Below the pieces are notes generated by a model, which worked only from the letters and a program-made list of their open reading frames with translations, ran no database searches and was not told the DNA's origin. Shown here piece by piece: positions 1 through 5,095 of a stretch of 6,346 bases of DNA. Position 1 is the first letter of the stretch; every line of letters starts with the position of its first letter. A program made the translations under genes and the position numbers. Source of the stretch: Betaproteobacteria bacterium (lineage in GTDB: Bacteria > Pseudomonadota > Gammaproteobacteria > Burkholderiales > Usitatibacteraceae); NCBI GenBank assembly GCA_003105245.1, contig PQAI01000292.1:1-6346 (forward strand), given 5' to 3'.

Positions 1-176
1 TTCTCGCTGTAGCCGCCGTTCACCGGCGGCCACTGGCGCATGGCATCTCCCTCGGGCGGCTCCACCTTCACTACCTCGGCGCCGTAGTCCGCGAGGAGCA
101 TCCCGCAGAAGGGTCCGGCGGCGACCTGGCAGAACTCCACGACCTTGAGGCCGGCGAGAGGGGGGCGGGCGTGCAT
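1..176 (-). CDS. Class III (CaiB/BaiF) CoA-transferase, N-terminal part
   Basis: Partial gene; about 58 N-terminal residues are visible and the rest lies beyond the left edge. The protein starts [15 protein letters not shown] and continues through [20 protein letters not shown] to [12 protein letters not shown]. This is the typical N-terminal Rossmann-like start of family III CoA-transferases: a G-L-x-V-(V/L)-E strand, then A-G-P, then LLADxGAEVxKVE. Such enzymes move CoA between acyl-CoA and free carboxylic acids in the cytoplasm. The catalytic Asp of the family (near residue 170) is outside the window, so neither activity nor substrate can be judged. The ATG at 174-176 is chosen because GAGAGG lies 9 bases upstream (186-191) and the homology begins at once after it. 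The gene follows the antitoxin gene on the same strand after 13 bases, so it may be read from the same transcript. The family is clear; the substrate (formyl-, succinyl-, carnitinyl-CoA or other) is unknown. Confidence 0.9.
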   Translation of the reverse strand, partial: MHARPPLAGLKVVEFCQVAAGPFCGMLLADYGAEVVKVEPPEGDAMRQWPPVNGGYSE

Positions 177-185
177 GGGCGTCAG

Positions 186-191
186 CCTCTC
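186..191 (-). promoter_or_regulatory. Ribosome binding site of the CoA-transferase, overlapping the antitoxin stop
   Basis: GAGAGG read on the minus strand, 9 bases before the ATG at 176. It shares bases with the antitoxin stop codon TGA (190-192). Ribosomes ending the antitoxin would therefore stop on the initiation site of the CoA-transferase, which suggests translational coupling. Coupling is inferred from the spacing. Confidence 0.6.
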
Positions 192-513
192 ATTGGGGAG
201 ACGGACGCTTGCGCGACTGTCGCTTCGGGCGACCGGGCTTGTCCGGCGGCCTCTCCGCCAGCCGGCCCGTCACGTACTTGTGCAGCACGCTGGCGATGAG
301 CGTCTGGTAAGGAACGCCCTCTTCCATCGCCTTGACCTGGATGTCCCCGAGGTCGATGGAGGAAAGCCGGATGTTCACGCGCCGGTCCTTGATGGCGGTG
401 GCGCGGGCAGCCGCCTTGAATTTCGCGAGCTCGGCCTTCGTCGCGACGGATTTGAGCTCGCCCTTCTCGAAGGCCCGGAGGATCTTCAGCTCTTCGCGGT
501 CAATCTTGGACAT
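190..513 (-). CDS. CopG-type ribbon-helix-helix antitoxin
   Basis: 107 residues. Residues 1-43 are a charged, probably helical segment ([19 protein letters not shown] and onwards). Residues 44-81 have the ribbon-helix-helix pattern: a beta strand RRVNIRLS, a helix [10 protein letters not shown], a turn VPYQ, and a second helix [11 protein letters not shown]. Residues 86-107 are a basic, Pro-rich tail. This matches the CopG-like antitoxins that pair with BrnT/RelE-fold toxins. Members bind their toxin through one end and bind operator DNA as dimers through the RHH strand, repressing their own operon. Here the RHH lies in the C-terminal half and the N-terminal helix is the likely toxin-contact region; that split is inferred from the family. 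The ATG at 511-513 has GAAGG 9 bases upstream (523-527) inside the toxin gene, and the two genes overlap by 14 bp. Toxin-first order is usual for BrnT-type pairs. The family is fairly certain; activity is untested. Confidence 0.82.
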   Translation of the reverse strand: MSKIDREELKILRAFEKGELKSVATKAELAKFKAAARATAIKDRRVNIRLSSIDLGDIQVKAMEEGVPYQTLIASVLHKYVTGRLAERPPDKPGRPKRQSRKRPSPQ

Positions 514-793
514 CGCGGTCGCCCTTCTTCAGGTAGTCCCGGGTCGCCTTCCGGCTGGGGATGATGGTCTTGAGGAAGAAATGGTCCGCTTCCTCCACGA
601 ACGGCACGAGGTGCGCGTAGTTTCCGCAGGCGACCACCAGCACCTGCTGCCTCGGATAACGCGCCGGATTCGGGTGCTCCACGATGTCGAGGAGGCGCCC
701 GGCCTCGATCGCCACCACGATGGCCTCGAAGGAGATGCCTCGTGTGACCTTCAGCGCCTCGTTCTTCCCCGGGTTCCACCGAAACGGCTTCAT
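500..793 (-). CDS. BrnT-like toxin of a type II toxin-antitoxin pair
   Basis: 97 residues, a normal length for BrnT-type toxins. The start MKPFRWNPGKNEALKVTRG followed by ISFEAIVVAIEAG resembles the BrnT opening (F-x-W-D/N-P-x-K-N ... H/R-G-(I/V)-S-F-E-E-A). The end KTIIPSRKATRDYLKKG matches the C-terminal I-x-(S/P)-x-R-K-A-T family signature. BrnT proteins have a RelE-like fold and act as ribonucleases that inhibit translation; that activity is carried over from the family. This copy differs from typical BrnT in the middle (RYPRQQVLVVACGNYAHLVP, then FVEEADHFF), so it may belong to a neighbouring subfamily. It is the first gene of a minus-strand operon with the overlapping antitoxin. There is no Shine-Dalgarno sequence before its ATG (791-793), and a promoter-like pair ends a few bases upstream, consistent with a leaderless message. 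Confidence 0.72.
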   Translation of the reverse strand: MKPFRWNPGKNEALKVTRGISFEAIVVAIEAGRLLDIVEHPNPARYPRQQVLVVACGNYAHLVPFVEEADHFFLKTIIPSRKATRDYLKKGDRDVQD

Positions 794-799
794 TCCGGG

Positions 800-828
800 A
801 TACTAGAAGAATGTGTGCCTTTTGTCAC
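800..828 (-). promoter_or_regulatory. Predicted sigma70-type promoter of the toxin-antitoxin operon
   Basis: On the minus strand, GTGACA (823-828, five of six matches to TTGACA) is followed after exactly 17 bases by TAGTAT (800-805, four of six matches to TATAAT). Transcription would begin about 6-7 bases after the -10 box, at or next to the A of the toxin ATG (793). This is a sequence match only. Confidence 0.45.
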
Positions 829-895
829 CACGACATGACGTCGCGACCGTAGGCGCCCATTGAGCAAAGGGGTGTTGCGCTTTCCGGGGAACGCT

Positions 896-901
896 TAGTA
901 T
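896..901 (+). promoter_or_regulatory. Possible -10 box of the OPT transporter gene
   Basis: TAGTAT lies 27 bases before the ATG at 929, so a transcript would start near 908 with a leader of about 20 bases that includes the ribosome binding site GGAG (918-921). The only -35 candidate, TTGCGC at 875-880, is poor and has a short 15-base spacer. Weak call. Confidence 0.22.
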
Positions 902-928
902 CGGCGCCATTCCGTCCGGAGCGCCCCC

Positions 929-2728
929 ATGAGCACGATCGCCGCCACCGCATCCGCCCCCCGCTGGTCCTGGCTTCCCGCCACGGGAACCTGGAAGTAC
1001 CACGCGCTCCTCATCTGCCTGGGCATCTTCGTGCTGGGACCGCTGGGCGGGGTGACGGCCTCGTACATGAACTTCTCGCTGGGATTCTTCGTGGGCGGCC
1101 AGGTGCTCGCGGGGATCCTCGGCTCCACGGTCACCTTCGGCTACGGCGCCGAGGGCAAGCACGGGGCCAACTACATGCAGACGGCCGCGGCCTCGGTGGC
1201 GGGGATGAGCGGCATGGGCGTGCTGGTGCAGGCGATGGTGTGGATGGGGCTTCCGCAGCCGCCGGCGTGGCAGCTCGTGCTCTACATGCTGTGCATCGGC
1301 ATGTTCGGCGTGGGCGTGGGCATGCTCTACACGCCGATGCTCGTGGACCGCATGCAGCTCACCTATCCGTCGGGCCTCGCGGTGGCCAACATCCTTCGCG
1401 CGCTCACCGACCCCGTGCTGCTGCGCCGCTCGGTGGCCAAGCTCGGCAGCGGGATCGCCGCCGGCATCGTGGGCGGCATCGCGGCCGGCAAGGTCGCCTT
1501 CCTCGGCGCCATCGAGCTTTCCACCTCGACGCTGGGCGCGGGGATGCTGGTGGGGGCGAGGATCGGCATTCCGGCCATCACCTCGGGCCTCGTCTTCTGG
1601 GCCCTGGTGCCGTACTTCGTCTCGATCGGCTGGCTCAAGGAGGGGGAACCCTTCCGCAAGATCGCCTTCCTCATCGCGCTGGGCCTCATCATGGGCGCGG
1701 CCATCATCGACATCGCGATCGTGCTCAAGGAGGCCGCGTCGCGCCTGCGCGGTGGCGCGCCCTCGGCCGAGGCGCAGGCCGAGTGGAAGCGCGTCAACAC
1801 GACGCGGCTGCTCCTCTGGGTCGCCTTCTGGGGCGCGGGTATCGTGATCACCGGCCACCTCGTGCTGGGCGCGCCCGTGGGCTTCCTCGCCTTCGCGATC
1901 GCGCTGGTCTTCGTGTTCGTGATGGTGAACGGGATCTCGGTGGGCGTGAGCGACTCCAACCCGATCTCCTCCGCCTTCGTGGTGAGCGTGGTCCTCATGG
2001 CGGCACTCGGCCTCAAGGACCCGGTGGTGGGACTCGTCGCGGGCATGGTGCTCCTCATCTCCACCAGCATCGGCTGCGACATGCAGCAGGACCGCTCCAC
2101 GGGCTGGCGACTGGGCACCAACCGCGTGCTGCAGTTCCGCTACCAGGTGGTGGGCGTGCTCATGGGCGCGATCATGGCGGTGGTGTTCGCCACGCTCTTC
2201 ATGAAGGCCTACCCGGTGCTGCAGCTCGACCAGACGGTGATGAAGGCGGGCGAGCAGCCGGCGGAGTGGAGCGCGGCGATGACCTACAAGTTCGTGGGCG
2301 TGCTGCGCTCGCTCACCAACGACCAGCCGCACCAGCGCACGGCCATCTGGCTGGGGGTGGCCATCGGCTTCGCCTTCCAGCTCGCGAGGAAGCTCGTGAA
2401 GGCGAACGCGGCCTACAAGCGCTTCGCCGCGAGCGGCAAGGCGGGCTTCGCGACGGACTTCGTGGTGGACGCGATCCTGCTGCCCTCCCCCTACGCCTCG
2501 TCGTTCGGGGGATTCGTGAACCTGCACACCTCGCTGTGGTTCGGCGGCGGCGGCATCCTCTCGAGCTTCGTGAACACGGTCACGAAGAAGAAGGCCGTGC
2601 CGGGCGAGAAGGAGATGCCCGAGGACATGAGCACCACTTCGCTCGTGGGCGGCGGCCTCATCGCGGGCGACTCGCTCGCGGCGCTGGGGCTGGGGATCGC
2701 CGGGCTCCTTGGGACGGTGCTCGGGTAA
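929..2728 (+). CDS. OPT-family transporter (oligopeptide or metal-chelate type)
   Basis: 599 residues, very hydrophobic, with more than a dozen possible membrane segments. Family-like features in order: a first membrane segment near 25-47; a conserved N-x-x-Q-T-A-A-x-S stretch (NYMQTAAASVAGMSGM, 81-96); YPSGLAVANILRAL (146-159), which matches the OPT signature F/Y-P-S-G-T/L-A-x-A-x-x-L-x-A; GARIGIPAITSGLVFW (209-224); NPISSAFVVSVVLMAALGL (344-362); and GCDMQQDRSTGWRLG (382-396), matching the G-D-x-x-Q-D-x-K-T-G loop. OPT proteins are proton-coupled inner-membrane importers of small peptides or metal-siderophore complexes. Nothing here tells which substrate is carried; no peptidase, siderophore or metal gene adjoins it. 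The ATG at 929 has GGAG at 918-921, 7 bases upstream. The cyclase gene follows after 42 bases on the same strand, so shared transcription is possible though a functional link is not obvious. Confidence 0.87.
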   Translation: MSTIAATASAPRWSWLPATGTWKYHALLICLGIFVLGPLGGVTASYMNFSLGFFVGGQVLAGILGSTVTFGYGAEGKHGANYMQTAAASVAGMSGMGVLVQAMVWMGLPQPPAWQLVLYMLCIGMFGVGVGMLYTPMLVDRMQLTYPSGLAVANILRALTDPVLLRRSVAKLGSGIAAGIVGGIAAGKVAFLGAIELSTSTLGAGMLVGARIGIPAITSGLVFWALVPYFVSIGWLKEGEPFRKIAFLIALGLIMGAAIIDIAIVLKEAASRLRGGAPSAEAQAEWKRVNTTRLLLWVAFWGAGIVITGHLVLGAPVGFLAFAIALVFVFVMVNGISVGVSDSNPISSAFVVSVVLMAALGLKDPVVGLVAGMVLLISTSIGCDMQQDRSTGWRLGTNRVLQFRYQVVGVLMGAIMAVVFATLFMKAYPVLQLDQTVMKAGEQPAEWSAAMTYKFVGVLRSLTNDQPHQRTAIWLGVAIGFAFQLARKLVKANAAYKRFAASGKAGFATDFVVDAILLPSPYASSFGGFVNLHTSLWFGGGGILSSFVNTVTKKKAVPGEKEMPEDMSTTSLVGGGLIAGDSLAALGLGIAGLLGTVLG

Positions 2729-2735
2729 ACTACCC
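2723..2735 (+). repeat. Short perfect hairpin across the OPT stop codon
   Basis: GGGTA-AAC-TACCC: a 5-bp stem with a 3-base loop that includes the TAA stop codon. No T-run follows, so it is not a standard terminator. It lies just before AAGGAG (2738-2743). It may be chance. Confidence 0.3.
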
Positions 2736-2737
2736 AC

Positions 2738-2743
2738 AAGGAG
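2738..2743 (+). promoter_or_regulatory. Strong Shine-Dalgarno-like AAGGAG, oddly placed
   Basis: AAGGAG lies 27 bases before the cyclase ATG (2771), too far for normal initiation there. No ATG, GTG or TTG lies between them in the cyclase frame. In another frame it stands 11 bases before GTG (2755), which opens a 13-codon reading frame ending at TGA 2794-2796. It could serve a tiny leader peptide or have no function. Confidence 0.3.
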
Positions 2744-2770
2744 TCAACTTCCAGGTGTTGCACAGCTCGC

Positions 2771-3856
2771 ATGTCCCCGGGCCCTGTCCAGGCTGATGTC
2801 CGCACGCTCATGGCCGCGGTGCTGTTCGCGGATCTCGTGGGCTATTCCCGTAAGCCCGTGGCCGACCAGTTCGCAGCCAAGAACTCCTTTCGGGAACTTC
2901 TGCAGGGCGTGCTGGCCCCTCTTGCGGCGGACTCCCGGATCGTGCTGGATACCGGCGACGGGGCGGCGGTTGCCTTCCTCGAGGATCCCGAGCACGCGCT
3001 CTACGTAGCTCTCGAGCTTCGCGAGGATCTCGCGGTACGGGAGCAGGGCGGCCGGCTGGCGCCCAGCGACCTTCGCCTCGGGTTGAACCTCGGGCCGGTC
3101 AGGCGCATGGTCGACCTGAATGGCCAGCCCAACCTCGTAGGCGAAGGCATGAACACCGCCGAGCGCGTCATGAGCTTCGCGGCGCCGGGCGAGACGACCG
3201 TCTCGCGTGCCTTTTGCGACGCCATTTCGTGTCTTCGCGAAAGCTATCGGCACCTGTTCGAGCCGCTCGGCCACCGCACGGACAAGCATGGCCGCGAGCA
3301 CGAGGTCTTCCGCGTCAACGGCACGCCGCTCGCACTCGAGGAGGCGCGATCGAGCGTGGGAATCGGAGTCCGGGGTGTAGTCATCGAAATCCCGGTCCCT
3401 GTTCAGGCAGGCCCGGACGTTCCGCCGGTGCGCAAGGGCACGGGCAGGATGTGGGCCGTGGCGGTGCTCGTGGTTGCCCTGGTCGGCACCATGGTGGCCT
3501 GGTTCGCGGGCGAAAGGCGCCCGCCGGAAGCATCGCGGCCCCTTGCGCCTGCCGCCGCGACGTTGACGCTCTCTCCTGCGAAGCCGGCATCCGCGGCAGT
3601 CGCGCCAACGCCCGACAAGGCGACAGTCGCTCCCCCGGTCGAGCCGCAGCCGGTCGAGGTGCCCGCCAACCCAATCCCGAAGCAGGCCGTCGATGCAGAA
3701 CCTGCGCCTGCACCGTCCCGGCGGGAACGGCCCGTGCAGCACGAGGCCGCTCCCACCGGCGATCCGAAGCGGTGCGGGGCGCTCACGCAGAGGGCGGCGC
3801 TAGGGGAGGCATTGAGCCCCAGGGAACAGGAGGAGTTGAGGAGGACATGCCGATGA
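2771..3856 (+). CDS. Membrane-anchored class III adenylate/guanylate cyclase
   Basis: 361 residues. Residues 12-182 form one class III cyclase catalytic domain. The two metal-binding Asp are D21 (LFADLVGYS) and D63 (DTGDGAAVAF); the transition-state Asn and Arg are N128 and R132 (GEGMNTAERVMSFA). The domain ends with GHRTDKHGREHEVF, typical of a proteobacterial subgroup of this family. Class III cyclases work as dimers, making cyclic nucleotide from NTP. Aligned to the usual K-T-I-G-D and D-x-x-G-x-x-V-N motifs, the two base-selecting positions are L59 and N121, so ATP or GTP preference cannot be read off. A single membrane helix spans about 227-247. Residues 248-330 are Ala/Pro-rich and probably periplasmic, and 335-361 holds a short charged motif between C335 and C360. 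No clear Shine-Dalgarno precedes ATG 2771 (AGGTG ends 13 bases upstream); M14 (2810) is another possible start. The stop overlaps the lipoprotein start (ATGA). Confidence 0.88.
   Translation: MSPGPVQADVRTLMAAVLFADLVGYSRKPVADQFAAKNSFRELLQGVLAPLAADSRIVLDTGDGAAVAFLEDPEHALYVALELREDLAVREQGGRLAPSDLRLGLNLGPVRRMVDLNGQPNLVGEGMNTAERVMSFAAPGETTVSRAFCDAISCLRESYRHLFEPLGHRTDKHGREHEVFRVNGTPLALEEARSSVGIGVRGVVIEIPVPVQAGPDVPPVRKGTGRMWAVAVLVVALVGTMVAWFAGERRPPEASRPLAPAAATLTLSPAKPASAAVAPTPDKATVAPPVEPQPVEVPANPIPKQAVDAEPAPAPSRRERPVQHEAAPTGDPKRCGALTQRAALGEALSPREQEELRRTCR
3839..3844 (+). promoter_or_regulatory. Ribosome binding site that decides the lipoprotein start
   Basis: AGGAGG lies inside the end of the cyclase gene. 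It is 8 bases before ATG 3853, but only 2 bases before the other in-frame ATG at 3847. This favours 3853, whose ATG overlaps the cyclase stop as ATGA. A second AGGAGGAG at 3828-3835 is 11 bases before 3847, so that start is not excluded. Confidence 0.65.
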
Positions 3857-5094
3857 CGCGCGCCCTCCACGCGCTGGCAGCCATTACGGTCGCAATGATC
3901 TTCCTTTCCGGCTGCGCGGCACCGCCGGCGCCCGAGCGTCCGGCAGCCCAGAGAGGCGAGTTCGATTTCGCCGGGGCGATCGCGTTCGCTGTCGACGACC
4001 TGTTCGTCCAGCTGCAGCGGCTTCCCGAGTTTGCGCCCACGGCGACGAGCGAGTTGGAGAAGAAGGTGGGTGACGTCCTGGGCCAGAAGCCCGAATCCAA
4101 GCGCGGCGTGATCATGGTGGACACCATCATCGATGCCGCCACGGGACAGCAGACCCATGCCACCCAACTCGCCGAGCAGCGGCTCTATGAACGCGTCCGA
4201 GCCCGGTTTCCGCAGTTCGAGGTGGGCCCGGCCGGCTCGAAGCTCCTGGCGCGCGCCGGATACGTCGTGGCCGCCACGATGCAGCCGGTTGCCGGCGATC
4301 GCGGGGCGTTTCGCCTGAGCATGTCGATGACCGACGTGCGCGCCGGGCTCGTGATCGCCCAGGCGGTCGCGCGCCTTCGCGATGCCTCGGTGGACACTAC
4401 CCCCACGCCCTACTATCGTGAGAGCCCTTCGCTCACGCGCGACCGCGTGGTCGAAGGACAGGTGCGCACGTCGGAGACCGCGCCCGGCAAGCCGGCCGAC
4501 AGCGTGTACCTCGAGCGACTTCCGACCAACGCGCTGGTGAACGAGGGTCTCGCCGCGGTCAATGCGGGCAATTACGCGGCGGCGCTGCCGTTCTACGAGG
4601 AAGCCTCCCGCCGCGGCGACGGCCAGCAGCTTCGCGTCTACAACGGCCTCTACGTCGCCTATTGGAATGCCGGGCGCGCCCCGGAAGCCGAAAGCGCGTT
4701 CGGCAAGATCGTCGCCCTGGGTCTCGCCACCAACAACCTCGCCGTGAAGTTCCTGTTCAAGCCGCGCACGACCGAGTTCTGGCCGGACCCGAAGATCAGC
4801 GGACCGTATCCCTTCTGGCTCAAGCAGATTGCAAGCGAGGTCGCCGCGTCGCAACGCTGTCTTGCCGTGATCGGGCACAGCAGCCGCACGGGAAGCGAGC
4901 AGGTGAATGACCGGCTCTCCCTGCAGCGCGCGGAGGCCATCAAGGCGAGGCTCGTCTCGGAGAAGCGGGACCTGGAGGGCCGGGTCCAGACTTCCGGGGC
5001 CGGCTACCGGGATAACCTCATCGGCACGGGCACCGACGACCAGCGCGACGCGCTCGACCGCCGCGTGGAATTCCGGGTCGTGACGTGTCCCTGA
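3853..5094 (+). CDS. Outer-membrane lipoprotein: LpoB-like, TPR-like and OmpA-like domains
   Basis: 413 residues. A lipoprotein signal peptide ends in lipobox LSGC with the acylated Cys at C21; the next residue is Ala, not Asp, so sorting to the outer membrane is expected. Residues 37-200 resemble the LpoB/PBP-activator fold: FAVDDLFVQL, GVIMVDTIIDAATGQQT (85-101) and LSMSMTDVRAGLVIAQ (155-170) match LpoB-type VIIVDxxxNxT and LNLTDVRTGLIVW. Residues 228-292 form a TPR-like helical pair (VNEGLAAVNAGNYAAALPFY). Residues 336-410 are an OmpA/MotB-type peptidoglycan-associated domain with GHSSRTGS, N352, LSLQRAEA and DRRVEF. The Asp that normally follows GHT is Ser here (S344), while the partner Arg of LSxxR (R359) is kept. 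C336 and C412 flank the domain. The start is set at ATG 3853, which overlaps the cyclase stop, so the two proteins are probably made together. The predicted role is periplasmic, between outer membrane and cell wall; the exact function is unknown. Confidence 0.85.
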   Translation: MTRALHALAAITVAMIFLSGCAAPPAPERPAAQRGEFDFAGAIAFAVDDLFVQLQRLPEFAPTATSELEKKVGDVLGQKPESKRGVIMVDTIIDAATGQQTHATQLAEQRLYERVRARFPQFEVGPAGSKLLARAGYVVAATMQPVAGDRGAFRLSMSMTDVRAGLVIAQAVARLRDASVDTTPTPYYRESPSLTRDRVVEGQVRTSETAPGKPADSVYLERLPTNALVNEGLAAVNAGNYAAALPFYEEASRRGDGQQLRVYNGLYVAYWNAGRAPEAESAFGKIVALGLATNNLAVKFLFKPRTTEFWPDPKISGPYPFWLKQIASEVAASQRCLAVIGHSSRTGSEQVNDRLSLQRAEAIKARLVSEKRDLEGRVQTSGAGYRDNLIGTGTDDQRDALDRRVEFRVVTCP

Positions 5095-5095
5095 A

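Larger units (their letters stand above)
794..928. promoter_or_regulatory. Divergent intergenic region between the toxin and OPT transporter genes
   Basis: 135 bases with no gene. It must hold promoters for both the leftward toxin-antitoxin operon and the rightward transporter gene. Next to each gene is the sequence TAGTATC: once on the minus strand (799-805) and once on the plus strand (896-902). Together these form a 7-bp inverted repeat with arms 90 bases apart. A shorter inverted repeat, TGTC-N5-GACA (823-835), overlaps the proposed toxin -35 box and could be an operator for the RHH antitoxin. That role is a guess. Confidence 0.5.

Noticed and set aside
145..838. Plus-strand open frames opposite the toxin-antitoxin genes (145-564 and 332-838)
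   Set aside because: They lie opposite two overlapping genes with recognised toxin and antitoxin signatures and show no motif of their own.
803..2737. Long open frame antisense to the OPT transporter gene (over 600 codons)
   Set aside because: Its translation is a low-complexity run of His, Arg, Glu, Gly and Ala with no fold-like pattern, as expected opposite a GC-rich gene. The plus strand encodes a clear OPT transporter.
1240..2796. Second long plus-strand frame inside the OPT gene
   Set aside because: Arg/Gly/His-rich shadow translation with no recognisable motifs, overlapping a well-supported gene.
3214..3846. Open frame extending upstream of the lipoprotein start into the cyclase gene
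   Set aside because: The stretch overlaps the cyclase coding sequence and translates to Arg/Gly-rich filler. The signal peptide, lipobox and ribosome binding site place the real start at 3853 (or 3847).
3403..4878. Long antisense frame across the cyclase and lipoprotein genes
   Set aside because: No family-like segments; both sense-strand genes show clear domains and catalytic motifs.
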